This document shows positions 50,504-60,169 of a stretch of DNA of 64,000 nucleotides, piece after piece (positions within the stretch are counted from its first letter, which is position 1; each line of letters opens with the position of its first letter). This DNA is from Herbaspirillum sp. Sphag64. Its GTDB lineage: Bacteria > Pseudomonadota > Gammaproteobacteria > Burkholderiales > Burkholderiaceae_D. The position numbers were made by a program, and so were the translations under genes. The stretch lies in the NCBI RefSeq assembly GCF_014192645.1, contig NZ_JACHYE010000001.1, positions 378,350 through 442,349 on the forward strand. Direction: 5' to 3'. The notes beneath the pieces were generated by a model. That model was not told the DNA's origin. It saw only the letters and a list, made by a program, of their open reading frames with translations, and did not search any database.

Positions 50504-51235
50504 ATGATCAATACGATGATAGAACTCTCTGACGTTCGCAAGAATGGTCTTCTGGCAGTATTGCCGGAGGTCGTCATTCAACGCTGGTACGCGCAACTGG
50601 AACTGGTCGATATGCCTCTCGGGCAAGTGCTCTATGAATCGGGAGCCAATATCAACTATGTCTACTTTCCGATCTCGTCCATTGTCTCGCTACTTTATGT
50701 ACTTGAAGATGGCTCCTCTGCCGAAATTGCTGTCGTCGGCAAGGAAGGCCTGGTTGGCATCTCCCTCTTCATGGGAGGAGATTCCACCAGCAGTCGTGCC
50801 GTCGTGCAAAGCGCCGGACAGGGCTTGCGACTCAGACGGCTGGCCATGAAAGAAGAATTCAATCGCGCTGGTCCGGTGCTGCATCTGTTCCTGCGCTATA
50901 CCCAGGCGTTGATTACCCAGATGTCACAGACCGCCGTTTGCAACCGCCATCACTCACTAGACCAGCAACTTTGTCGCTGGCTGTTGTTAAGCCTGGATCG
51001 TCTGGATGGGCCGGAACTGGTGATGACGCAGGAGCTCATTGCCAATATGCTTGGCGTGCGCCGTGAAGGCGTCACTGAAGGGGCGCTCAAACTGCAGCGT
51101 GCCGGGCTCATCAAATACACCCGGGGGCATATCACCGTGCTTGACCGCGTCGGGCTGGAGCAACGCACTTGTGAATGCTATGGCGTGGTGAAAAAAGAAT
51201 ATGAACGTCTACTACCAGATCAGTTGGCAACCTAA
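50504..51235 (+). CDS. Crp/Fnr-family regulator B
   Basis: A 243-aa regulator clearly paralogous to regulator A: VYFPISSIVSLLYVLEDGSSAEIAVVGKEGLVGISLFMGG in the barrel and VMTQELIANMLGVRREGVTEGALKLQRAGLIKYTRGHITVLDRVGLE in the winged helix, ending near CECYGVVKKEYERL. No FNR-type Cys cluster is seen. The two divergent genes share a palindromic spacer, so they may cross-regulate. The signal sensed is unknown. Confidence 0.9.
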   Translation: MINTMIELSDVRKNGLLAVLPEVVIQRWYAQLELVDMPLGQVLYESGANINYVYFPISSIVSLLYVLEDGSSAEIAVVGKEGLVGISLFMGGDSTSSRAVVQSAGQGLRLRRLAMKEEFNRAGPVLHLFLRYTQALITQMSQTAVCNRHHSLDQQLCRWLLLSLDRLDGPELVMTQELIANMLGVRREGVTEGALKLQRAGLIKYTRGHITVLDRVGLEQRTCECYGVVKKEYERLLPDQLAT

Positions 51236-51290
51236 AACTCACCTGCCCTATCTGGCGCTCTTGTCATGACTGTTTGACACCATACAAAAA

Positions 51291-52616
51291 ATGGATAATC
51301 GCGCTATGCTCTCACAGGCGTTCGCCGATGACCGTCCTCCAAGAACAGATACTCTTATGCCGACAATCGCCTCGGGATGGCAAAGTCCCTTGCTCACTCT
51401 TCTTCTGCTGGCAGCATGCACACAGCCAGCACTGGCCGCGCCCGACGAAGATATTCTGGGCAAGGCGCAAGGCTATCCGGTTGCACCAAGCTATGCGAAA
51501 AGCCGTCAAGAGCCCTATCGGGTTGGCTCCTTCAGTGCGCTGGAGACGCTGGTACCAACCTGCACCCTGGCACCGTCGGCAACGCCGCTCCCCTTGCCGC
51601 AGACAACACCGATCAACTTCCGCTATCACTTTCGGGGCCAGTCTGCGACCCTCGACGACTATATGCAACATCAACGCGCTACCGGTGTACTGATCCTGCA
51701 TGACGGCAATATCGTCGCCGAACGCTACAACTATGACCGTAGCGCCGATATGCGCATGCTCTCGAACTCGATGGCCAAGACAATTACCGGACTTGGCCTG
51801 CTCAAGGCACGTGAAGCAGGCTTGATCCACTCCTTCGAGGACACCGCTGCCACCTATGTGCCGGAGCTCAAAGGGACGCTCTACGGCGAAACCAAAATCA
51901 TCAATCTTATGCGCATGGCTTCCGGCGCCAGCTATGTCGAGGATTATAGTAACGACGATGATCGCGCCCGCTACAACCGCATTACCCATCTTCAAGGCAA
52001 TATTGCTGCTGCCCGCAGCATCACCGAGCGCGCCGAGCCCGAAGGAACGCGCTTCAACTATGCCGGCGCCCAGACCCAGGTGCTCGGACTAGTGCTCCGT
52101 GCAGCGACGCACAAGAGCATGTGCGACTACATCGAGACCACGATCTGGCAACCCATCGGTGCACAGGGCAAAGCAACCTGGAGCATTAACCCGGTTGACC
52201 AGACCGAGGTGGCACAAGGCGACTTCAATGCCACTGTGCGCGATTATGCCCGGCTCGGCCTGATGCTCGCCAACGATGGCGTTGTCGCTGGTGCCCCCAT
52301 CATCAGAACCGACAGCCTGCTCGACATGACCGACCCGGCAAGACAACCGGCCGCATTTCGTCCCGGCCAGATGCTGTGGCATGGCAGCAACTATCTGGGC
52401 TATGGCCTGCAGGTCTGGTTACTGCCGGGCAGCCATCGCCGCTTTGTTCTGCTGGGGATATATGGGCAAGCGATCTATGTCGATCCCGAACTCAAGTTGG
52501 TGATGGTCCACACCGCAGTTGGCAAGGATGCGGCCGGTGATGCCAGCGGCAGCCACCTTGGTGCCGAGCGCGATGCACTGTTTCGTGGCGTGGTGGCGCA
52601 ATACGGTCGTTGGTGA
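51291..52616 (+). CDS. Serine beta-lactamase-fold hydrolase (NylB/esterase-like), exported
   Basis: A 441-aa penicillin-binding-like serine hydrolase. Ser-x-x-Lys is in SNSMAKTITG (about residue 162) and the Tyr motif in FNYAGAQTQVLG, as in 6-aminohexanoate-dimer hydrolase and class C beta-lactamase relatives. The N-terminus is probably the ATG at 51357, giving LLTLLLLAACTQPALAAP, either a lipoprotein (LAAC) or a normal signal cut after ALA. It would act in the periplasm on an amide, ester or peptide. The gene is alone between a regulator and the EIIC-EAL gene. Confidence 0.85.
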   Translation: MDNRAMLSQAFADDRPPRTDTLMPTIASGWQSPLLTLLLLAACTQPALAAPDEDILGKAQGYPVAPSYAKSRQEPYRVGSFSALETLVPTCTLAPSATPLPLPQTTPINFRYHFRGQSATLDDYMQHQRATGVLILHDGNIVAERYNYDRSADMRMLSNSMAKTITGLGLLKAREAGLIHSFEDTAATYVPELKGTLYGETKIINLMRMASGASYVEDYSNDDDRARYNRITHLQGNIAAARSITERAEPEGTRFNYAGAQTQVLGLVLRAATHKSMCDYIETTIWQPIGAQGKATWSINPVDQTEVAQGDFNATVRDYARLGLMLANDGVVAGAPIIRTDSLLDMTDPARQPAAFRPGQMLWHGSNYLGYGLQVWLLPGSHRRFVLLGIYGQAIYVDPELKLVMVHTAVGKDAAGDASGSHLGAERDALFRGVVAQYGRW

Positions 52617-52798
52617 GCGGCTACCGGCAAAAAGGATAGCCTCGGCCAGGCATCTGCGGGACTCGGCCGATGCATCGCAGCAATTGCCTTACTGAAAATG
52701 GTGATAGTTTTCTGTACCGACCGGCTTTGCATCTGGCACACTACCGTCATCACCGCCCTATTCACGATGCCGCCAGCCTTGTTCGATGTGAGGAAGAT

Positions 52799-54901
52799 AT
52801 GTACCTCAGCAGCAAGATCTTGCAACTCCGTTCCCGTCTGCGCACCATCAGCCTAGCGGCCCTGATTGCCGAGCAGTCACAACGGCCCTTTGCGCGTTCA
52901 TTGCGCTTTGGCTTGCTGTCGCTGCTACCCTACTTCATGCTCTCGACCACGGTGCAGATTGCGCTGGCACTGGCCACTATCCTGGCACCAAAGAGCAGCT
53001 TCCGAACCGATACCGGAATCCTCGCCCAATTGCTACAAGACTGCATGCCGTTGGTGATCTGGGCTTGCATGGGTTCGGTGCGCGCGGTACGGATGCAACT
53101 ACCGCGCTCGGCGATCGCTGCTGCCTGCATTGGCTTTGGTCTGATTGTGCAAATGGCAACCCGCCTCAACGACGGTCAGGCCAGCATATTGCTGGTACCA
53201 ATTGCCATCCTCGGTCCGCTGTGGGTGGTCCCCTTGATTGACGCTTTGCGTGAAGCCCGCTTCTCCCAGATCATCACCCGCGAAACCTCTGCTGGTGAAG
53301 CCGTCACAGAAGCGATCAACCTGATCGTGCCAGTTCTGGTCACCGCCATCATGGTATTTGCCACCACCCGCCTGCTGGTTGCTGCCCTGGCATTTGCCAC
53401 TACCCATATTCACCTGCAAGGATCAGTCTCACCCTTGGTGGTGGCGATGCAATATTGCCTCTTCAACTCCACCTTGTGGGCCTTTGGCGTACACGGCTAT
53501 TACGCCCTGCTGCCTTTGCTGAATCACTTCGAAAGTATCACCGGCTCACTGACGTCACTTAATCTGAATCTGTTTGGCGCGTTCATTTTTATCGGCGGCA
53601 GCGGTGCTACGCTGTCGTTGGCATTCGCCACCATCATCTGGTCACGTAGCGCCAAACGCAAACTGCTTGCCTGCGCCAGCCTGATTCCTGGATTTTTCAA
53701 CGTCAATGAACTGATCCTGTTTGGCCTGCCCGTGATTCTCAATATCCGGCTGTTACCACCATTCATCCTCGCGCCGCTGGTCAATCTGTTTATTACCGCA
53801 CTGGCTATCCATGTGCATTTTGTGACATTGGCGCCGGTTGCACTACCGTTCAATGCACCGGTCATCTTCAATGCCTGGCTCAGCGCCACGCCAGGAATCA
53901 ACGCAATCCTATTGCAGATGACCCTGCTGGTCATCGATACCCTGATTTACCTGCCCTTCGTCAAAGCCTGGGATAGCCAGCGCATCACCGACCTGGCGCG
54001 CCAGCTCCCCATTTCAGTCGAGACCGCTTACCTGCGGGGCCAGGAAGGCAATCGCTATGCCGCCTCCGACAATATCTCCCAGCAGCAGCAACGCTGGGCT
54101 GATGGTCTGCGCCTGCAACAGAATGCACAACGCCTCAAGGATGCCGAAATCGTCGTCTATTACCAACCACAGGTCTTGCCCGGCACCGGCAAAACGGTCT
54201 CCTGCGAGGCCTTGATCCGACTCGTGCTACCCAATGGTGAAGCCCACTCGCCGCTACAGTTCCTGGAAGATCTGGCCCATGCCAGACTCACTCATGAACT
54301 CGATCTGTGGGTCGTCACCAAGGTGTGTGAACATTTGCGCAACTGGGAACAGGGACCAGAATCGGCATTGCCAATTTCGATCAACATCACCGCCTCCACG
54401 CTCAGCATGCCAACGGTGGTCGACAAGATTGCCCATCACATTGCCCGTCATCCCGGCCGTATCGTGCTGGAAATTACCGAACAGGCCATCGTCGGCCTGG
54501 GTACCGACAGTGAACAATCGATACATACCCTTCGCGCTGCCGGCGCGCAGATCCATCTGGATGATTTTGGTACCGGCTATTCTTCGTTGGGTTACCTGAG
54601 CCAGCTACCCATTGACGGTATCAAAATTGACCGTAGTTTCGTGCGCATGCTGGACGATCCCAAAGGACGGGTGGTTTTTCAGGCATTGTGCAAACTGGCG
54701 CATGCACTAGAGCTGGATGTGACCGTCGAAGGTATCGAAACACAGTGGCAACTGGCACAACTGCCTGCCGATCTGGTGATTGTGGTGCAAGGCTGGTACT
54801 ACGCCCAGGCCCTGTCGCTGGAGCAGTTGTCGGCTTATCTGTCAGGTTCCGGAACTGGAACCAGCAGCACTGTCCAATCCGGCGAGCACATCGGGGGCTA
54901 A
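52799..54901 (+). CDS. PTS EIIC (cellobiose/lactose-like) membrane domain fused to an EAL phosphodiesterase
   Basis: A 700-aa fusion. The ATG at 52799 has RBS AGGAAG. Residues ~30-400 are a PTS EIIC-like membrane domain with about ten segments; PGFFNVNELILFGLPVILN and LPFNAPVIFNAWLSA correspond to the substrate-site motifs of CelB-type EIIC. No EIIA or EIIB part is present. From ~455 on is an EAL domain with all key residues visible: CEALIRL, SINITASTL, LEITEQ, LDDFGTGYSSLGYL, IKIDRSF, VEGIET and VQGWYYAQ. It should hydrolyse cyclic di-GMP, perhaps in response to a bound sugar (inference). Its last 60 bp overlap the convergent histidine kinase gene. Confidence 0.9.
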   Translation: MYLSSKILQLRSRLRTISLAALIAEQSQRPFARSLRFGLLSLLPYFMLSTTVQIALALATILAPKSSFRTDTGILAQLLQDCMPLVIWACMGSVRAVRMQLPRSAIAAACIGFGLIVQMATRLNDGQASILLVPIAILGPLWVVPLIDALREARFSQIITRETSAGEAVTEAINLIVPVLVTAIMVFATTRLLVAALAFATTHIHLQGSVSPLVVAMQYCLFNSTLWAFGVHGYYALLPLLNHFESITGSLTSLNLNLFGAFIFIGGSGATLSLAFATIIWSRSAKRKLLACASLIPGFFNVNELILFGLPVILNIRLLPPFILAPLVNLFITALAIHVHFVTLAPVALPFNAPVIFNAWLSATPGINAILLQMTLLVIDTLIYLPFVKAWDSQRITDLARQLPISVETAYLRGQEGNRYAASDNISQQQQRWADGLRLQQNAQRLKDAEIVVYYQPQVLPGTGKTVSCEALIRLVLPNGEAHSPLQFLEDLAHARLTHELDLWVVTKVCEHLRNWEQGPESALPISINITASTLSMPTVVDKIAHHIARHPGRIVLEITEQAIVGLGTDSEQSIHTLRAAGAQIHLDDFGTGYSSLGYLSQLPIDGIKIDRSFVRMLDDPKGRVVFQALCKLAHALELDVTVEGIETQWQLAQLPADLVIVVQGWYYAQALSLEQLSAYLSGSGTGTSSTVQSGEHIGG

Positions 54902-56449
54902 GGTAAAGAAAAAGGTCGACCCGCTACCAACAATCGACTCAGCCCAGATTTTTCCGCCATGCTTGGCGATGATACGTTCGACGATAGCCAGGCCAACACC
55001 GCTGCCCTCAAACTCATGGCTGCTATGCAAACGTTGAAATACGCTAAACAATTTATGGGCATAAGCCATGTCAAATCCAACCCCGTTATCCTTGACGAAA
55101 TAGACTGGCGGCGTCGTCGGCTGATAGCCGATGGAGATCACGGCGAGCTCTCTGGTGCGAGTGTATTTCACCGCGTTCTCGATCAGGTTCCACCACACCT
55201 GGCGAAGAATGTTTCCTTCTGCCAGCGCGGGAGGCAATGGCACTATCTCAAACTGCAGTTGGCGGCCGCTATTGGCAGATTGCAGATCTTGCACAATTTC
55301 GCGAATGAGGGCATCGAAATTGAGCACCTCCGTCTGCAGTGATTGCGTGCCAATTTTCGAGAACGCCAGAAGATCCTCCACCAGTGCCGACATCTTGCGG
55401 GTACTCTTGCTGATCATGCCGACAAAGTGACGCCCCTCTTCGTCAAGCGCAACTGCATATTCCTTCTCCAGAATGTTGGCGAACTGGCTGACGGCACGCA
55501 ATGGTCCGCGCAAGTCATGCGAGACCGAAAAGCCAAAGGATTCCAGATCACGATTGGCAATCTCCAGCTCGACATTCTTCAGGCGCTGTTGCTCATGCAT
55601 GCGCACCAGTTTGGCGTAGAGCCGGAGATTCTCAAGCAAGAGCATGGCCAGCACAAAACTGGCAGCGAGCAGACCATAAATCCGTCCGGTATAAAAGCCC
55701 AGATCGAATCGCTTGGCGTTGAATAAAGCGGATAAGCCAACATCGAACAGCCACGCACAAACAACGACCAACAGCCACAAATCGAGTAGTGAATAAGACC
55801 GTCTGCGCCAGAGTACGATCAGCGCCATGAGACAACCGCTCCAGACAATAAGCACTGCTACCACAAACGCCGGCGTGTAATGACCTTCTTTCAGGAGCAC
55901 GGGTAGTGTATCGTGCCAGGCAATCCCAAGATAAGCGACTGCACCTACGAGCGCCAGCACACCGGCAAGATTCAAGACAATCAATCCTTTGCGCGGCGGG
56001 ACTGCGCTCTGCTTCTTGCACAATGCATAAGCGATGATAAATAGCGGAAAGCCGCCATGCCAGAACATGTAGAACCATGCGGTAGTTTGTGCCCCGCCGC
56101 TTAGTAGCCCGGTTGGTGAAAACAGGCCGGGAAATGACAAGGCATGGATGATTGTCATCAGCGCCGTAAAGAAATAGGCAAGTGCCAATATCAGAAGCGC
56201 TCTGGATCGCAGAATCATGAATTGGCCAAACAAGAGCAGCGAGGTAATCGCATCATTGATGCACAGCGCTGAAGCGTAGACAGGAATAAAGGCGTCCACT
56301 TTTAACAGCGGTGTCTTGGCAAATGGAATACACACCAAAAAGAGCACAGCAGAGATGACGACCAGTATTATCGCCAGCTTGCGCTCGCGGACACTGGCAG
56401 GCATGGTGGGGAGAAATAAGGAAATATTCTCGATTTGTCGTTGCGTCAT
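54842..56449 (-). CDS. Membrane sensor histidine kinase (MASE4-like, HisKA, HATPase)
   Basis: A 535-aa kinase. The start chosen is the ATG complementary to 56447-56449 (MTQRQIENISLFL); the frame stays open to 56521. The N-terminal ~270 residues have seven or eight membrane segments resembling a MASE4 sensor (YFFTALMTIIHALSFPGLFS, AWFYMFWHGGFPLFIIAYAL). A short coiled-coil leads to the H-box SHDLRGPLRAVSQFANIL, the N-box WWNLIENAVKYT and the G-boxes DNGVGFD and GSGVGLAIVERIIAKHGG. No response regulator is beside it, so its partner is elsewhere. It is convergent with and overlaps the EIIC-EAL gene. Confidence 0.9.
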   Translation of the reverse strand: MTQRQIENISLFLPTMPASVRERKLAIILVVISAVLFLVCIPFAKTPLLKVDAFIPVYASALCINDAITSLLLFGQFMILRSRALLILALAYFFTALMTIIHALSFPGLFSPTGLLSGGAQTTAWFYMFWHGGFPLFIIAYALCKKQSAVPPRKGLIVLNLAGVLALVGAVAYLGIAWHDTLPVLLKEGHYTPAFVVAVLIVWSGCLMALIVLWRRRSYSLLDLWLLVVVCAWLFDVGLSALFNAKRFDLGFYTGRIYGLLAASFVLAMLLLENLRLYAKLVRMHEQQRLKNVELEIANRDLESFGFSVSHDLRGPLRAVSQFANILEKEYAVALDEEGRHFVGMISKSTRKMSALVEDLLAFSKIGTQSLQTEVLNFDALIREIVQDLQSANSGRQLQFEIVPLPPALAEGNILRQVWWNLIENAVKYTRTRELAVISIGYQPTTPPVYFVKDNGVGFDMAYAHKLFSVFQRLHSSHEFEGSGVGLAIVERIIAKHGGKIWAESIVGSGSTFFFTLAPDVLAGLDSAAGSSSGT

Positions 56450-56709
56450 AGGCTTTGCGAATCTAGTCGATTGAAAGCACAGCAAGTTGAATTGTGGAAC
56501 GATTTTACGCTGATCGCGCAATGATGGTGCAAGGGATGTCGATGTCGGTATTTACCGACACTCAATTCGAACCTACCGAGCAGTTTCTTGCTATTGAGGC
56601 AGAGAATCAAATAGTGGCATCTTGGTAACCGGATATCGGTTTAACGGATTCTAAGTAGATGCTGAGTAGATTCTGGAATGCGTGACAGAGCACATTGGGG
56701 AAGGAAATC

Positions 56710-56739
56710 TTTGCACGGCCTTTTAAGGCGCCGTGCAAA
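56710..56739. terminator. Hairpin downstream of the tannase gene
   Basis: TTTGCACGGC (56710-56719) pairs perfectly with GCCGTGCAAA (56730-56739), 51 bp past the tannase stop. On the minus strand it is followed by GATTTCC, a poor U-tract, so it is terminator-like only. Confidence 0.5.
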
Positions 56740-56790
56740 AAATACCGAAAGGGGAAAGGTGACATTCGCTAACAGCTACGCTGTGCCACA

Positions 56791-58665
56791 TCAATCTCGG
56801 CGAAACACATAAGGTTTGTAAAAAGCCGCACCGATCCACGACACTGCCGGGTCAGGCTTAGTCAAATCTGCTGCTTCATAACTGTCTGCCAGATTGACAT
56901 CGCCACTGCCGCTATAGCGGGCCAGATAAGGATACGGATACAAGGGACGGGATTGCTTGGCACCTGTCGCTGTTGTCGGATTCATCCGATTCATTGCAGT
57001 GGATGATGGCCCATCCATTCCCGGCGGAGGCCCCGGTGGCAAGCTACCAGGCTTATCGCCTGGAGCACCCATCATCGGGGGACGGGCGCCACCGGGTGGC
57101 GGACCGCTCATCATGCCAGGAGCACCAAACTGGCGACTATTGCCGACACCACCACTGCCACCTCCGCTACTGGCGATGATTGCCTGTGGTGCCTGTTGCT
57201 GCTCGACCCAATTCAGCATCGGTGTGAGCAGATCAATCTGGTTAGGTCCCTCGCCACCGCCACAGTGATACATACCGGGTATCAGATAGAGTCGCTCAAA
57301 AGCGTCAGCCTCAGTGTTCCCCATGACACTGCGTAACGCTTCGTGATAAGCGATCGTATTCATTGGTGAAATGTGCGGATCGGCCCAGCCATGCCACAAG
57401 ATGAGTTTGCCGCCATGCTGGGCAAAGCGACGCAAGTCGGGATTGGTAGCATCATAAAGCGCGTGCAGCGGCTGCATGCGCGCAAACGTCTCGGCATCAA
57501 AATGAAGATCATGGAGACGAAAGCTAGCCGGTGGATTGGTCTCAAAAATGAGATTACGCAGAGCATCCAAGGCAATCTTTTCACTGAAGATGGGCTGGTC
57601 TGCCGCACTCGGCACGAACACGCCTGCCCAACCAAGTTCCGAACCATATTGCGGACCACCTACGATCAGTCGTCGACCACTTCGGGGATCCCGTGGACCA
57701 GCGTAGATATGGCGAATCACATTGACTTCTGCCGCCGACAGACACTTGCTGCTGGCATTACCATCTGGACAGGCAATACTGGCCGGATCGAAGTGGCAGG
57801 ATAGTGGATCTGAAATCAGGCCATCCACCTGTCCATCAAGTCCATCGCATGCCTTGAGCACTGCCTTGTGCAGCAATGGCAGGCGAGAAGCCGTGAGAAT
57901 GGCCTTGCCATCCGCACTGGTGTTGGCGGTCGCCAGCCAGGCATGATAAAAACTATTCTGAACCTGAAAGTTCATGGCAGCAGCACCGGCGATGATGCCG
58001 TCAAAGTCTTGCGGAAAACGTTGTGCTTCCATCAGCGCCTCACGTCCACCGTCAGAGCAGCCACTGAAGTAGGCATATTTTTGTGGCTGCCCATAGAAGG
58101 CAGCGATGAGCTTCTTGGAGGCAAGCGCAGTCAGATGTACGGCACGATAGGCGAAATCCACGCGCAATTGCTTGTCAGCGCCAAAGTCGCCTGACATGCC
58201 TTGATGTCCCATATCCGTAGAGGCAATCACGAAGCTGCCTGTCTTGAGTGGCACACACTCGCTGGCGGCGCCGACCTGCAGTGAAACATTGCCGCATAAT
58301 CCCCCACAGCCAAGCTGCAGATAGCGCTGACTCCATTGTTGCAGCGGTAGTAGTGTCTTGAAGGTGATCTGCGGTGCCAGTTTGCCTTCGACAGCACACA
58401 CAGCAATGTTGTTGTAGGTTGTCTCAGTAGCGCTGAGGACTTCACTACCGGCTCCGCCCAACTCCTTGAGATCGACCTGTTTGAGTGCATCGCAGGGCTT
58501 TACCGGATGCACTACCGGAAACACGGTTGCCGTATTGGCACTACTATTCTGTGCCTCAACCGGGCCGCACCAGAGCAATGAACAAAGAGAAAAAATACTG
58601 ATCAGCGTAGCGCAGAGAAATGTAAAAAACGACGAACGTAAACGCAGACAAGCAGAAAAAATCAT
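56791..58665 (-). CDS. Tannase/feruloyl-esterase-family esterase, exported
   Basis: A 624-aa secreted esterase. The chosen start (ATG complementary to 58663-58665, MIFSACLRLRSSFFTF) gives a signal peptide cut near VEAQ; the frame continues to 58866 but adds non-signal residues. The tannase CS-D-HC motif is complete: Cys-Ser in SGCSDGGREALM, Asp in LWHGWADPHISP and His-Cys in GMYHCGGGEGP. It cleaves galloyl or feruloyl esters of plant polyphenols. An unusual ~70-residue Gly/Pro/Met-rich insert follows the catalytic His (about 56960-57172). The position beside galD-ligJ-ligK supports gallate release. Confidence 0.92.
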   Translation of the reverse strand: MIFSACLRLRSSFFTFLCATLISIFSLCSLLWCGPVEAQNSSANTATVFPVVHPVKPCDALKQVDLKELGGAGSEVLSATETTYNNIAVCAVEGKLAPQITFKTLLPLQQWSQRYLQLGCGGLCGNVSLQVGAASECVPLKTGSFVIASTDMGHQGMSGDFGADKQLRVDFAYRAVHLTALASKKLIAAFYGQPQKYAYFSGCSDGGREALMEAQRFPQDFDGIIAGAAAMNFQVQNSFYHAWLATANTSADGKAILTASRLPLLHKAVLKACDGLDGQVDGLISDPLSCHFDPASIACPDGNASSKCLSAAEVNVIRHIYAGPRDPRSGRRLIVGGPQYGSELGWAGVFVPSAADQPIFSEKIALDALRNLIFETNPPASFRLHDLHFDAETFARMQPLHALYDATNPDLRRFAQHGGKLILWHGWADPHISPMNTIAYHEALRSVMGNTEADAFERLYLIPGMYHCGGGEGPNQIDLLTPMLNWVEQQQAPQAIIASSGGGSGGVGNSRQFGAPGMMSGPPPGGARPPMMGAPGDKPGSLPPGPPPGMDGPSSTAMNRMNPTTATGAKQSRPLYPYPYLARYSGSGDVNLADSYEAADLTKPDPAVSWIGAAFYKPYVFRRD

Positions 58666-58918
58666 AGGTAAGAAGCCGGTTATTACAACCGTACAATTCA
58701 TGCTGAAAGAAGTAAGAATTTTAATCGGCAGCACTGCAAGGTACACGTGGACTAACCAATCTTTACCTTCATGCCACCGTTTGCAGCAGCGGACAAGTGA
58801 CGTCCACTGGCCCGCTACTGCAAACGTGAGTGCATGCTGCCTTGTCAGGGGCAACACTGGCTTCACTCAAGAGTAATCAAATCATCACTGGTCTGGATTG
58901 CACCAGACCGACCAACCA

Positions 58919-60043
58919 TTAAAACATGTGACGCACACCGATTTGAATTCCGGTCTCGCTGGCACCTGCCTGCGGACTCAATGCCTGGCTAGCTGTCAGG
59001 CTGGCACCGGTCATCTTGAAAGCAGCAGTGTTTTCGTTGATCAGACGTGAAGCTACTGCATAGACACGTGTCCGCTTGGAGATGTCATAGTTAAGGATCA
59101 CGCTGAACTGCTTGGCGTTGTTGTTATAGCTGGAGCTATCCTGAATGTAGCCACCTCCAGCGCCGACGGTAGTCTGGGCATTGATGCGGTAATCTGCAGA
59201 CAGACTATAGGTGTTGTGATAGTTACCTGCAGTCGTACCCACCACGCTGCCAGTGGGGTCATACTTGCCTGCCGGGTTAGTGAAGGCATTGCCCGTCGTG
59301 GAGGAAATCACTTCATTGGTGCGGAAGAAGCCCAGGTAGACTTTGCCAACGCCATACTCGTAATTACCGCCCAACATGAATTGCTTGATATTCACTGTAT
59401 TGGTGGTGTTGTTCGCATTAAGGTAAGCGGAACCGATATACAGCGGACCTTGCTGACTTTGAAAACCAAGTTGATAAACTGCATTGCCGGAAGTGGTGCC
59501 TGCCTTTTCACCCATCGAGTAATGTAACTCCAGGGTCGAATTGGCAAACTTCGGAGACAGGTAGCTGATGTCGTTATCTACACGCGCCAGCCAGTTTGCA
59601 AAGTTGTTGAAGGCCGAACCATAGGTTGCCGCACCAAAGGCATCCATGTTGCCACTATAGACAAACATCGCTGTATTTTGGCGACCAGCGCGTACTTCAC
59701 CGACATCGCTCCCTCCCAGGCCAACCCATGCCTGACGGTCAAACAGGCGATAGCTGTTTTGCTGCGCACCGGTACTGGTATCAAAGCCGTTTTCCAGATT
59801 GAAGGAAGTGTAATAGCCGCCACCCAGATCTTCCTTGCCACGGAAGCCGATCCGGCTGGTCATTTCGCCGTTGTTGCCGACCACCCAGAGTGACTCGTTC
59901 TTACCACCGACAGTACTCTTCTGATACCCAACAAAGGTGTCGATCACACCGTAGATGGTGACTGAACTCTGAGCCATCGCAAACGGACTGTAGGCCAGCG
60001 CCAGAGCGACCGGAAGATATTTAAGTTGATGTTTCAATTGCAT
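58919..60043 (-). CDS. Gram-negative trimeric porin (Burkholderia type)
   Basis: A 374-aa outer-membrane porin. The signal peptide ends at PFAMAQ (about residue 25); the mature protein starts SSVTIYGVIDTFVGY and ends GIQIGVRHMF with the terminal Phe needed for BAM-dependent insertion. Features such as SRIGFRGKEDLGGGY, RQAWVGLGG and AGRQNTAMF are standard for the porin_4 family with 16 strands. Set between tannase and the gallate genes, it may admit gallate or small phenolics, but general diffusion is equally possible. Confidence 0.93.
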   Translation of the reverse strand: MQLKHQLKYLPVALALAYSPFAMAQSSVTIYGVIDTFVGYQKSTVGGKNESLWVVGNNGEMTSRIGFRGKEDLGGGYYTSFNLENGFDTSTGAQQNSYRLFDRQAWVGLGGSDVGEVRAGRQNTAMFVYSGNMDAFGAATYGSAFNNFANWLARVDNDISYLSPKFANSTLELHYSMGEKAGTTSGNAVYQLGFQSQQGPLYIGSAYLNANNTTNTVNIKQFMLGGNYEYGVGKVYLGFFRTNEVISSTTGNAFTNPAGKYDPTGSVVGTTAGNYHNTYSLSADYRINAQTTVGAGGGYIQDSSSYNNNAKQFSVILNYDISKRTRVYAVASRLINENTAAFKMTGASLTASQALSPQAGASETGIQIGVRHMF

Positions 60044-60169
60044 GGTGATTCCCTCCTGTTGTGATTGATTTTTTGCTTGTTGATCTTGTTTTCATCCAGA
60101 ACTGACGCATGAGTTTTACCCTGCGCCTTCCCGGCCGCAAATTCATTGCAGAAAAATGTCAGTGGTGAA

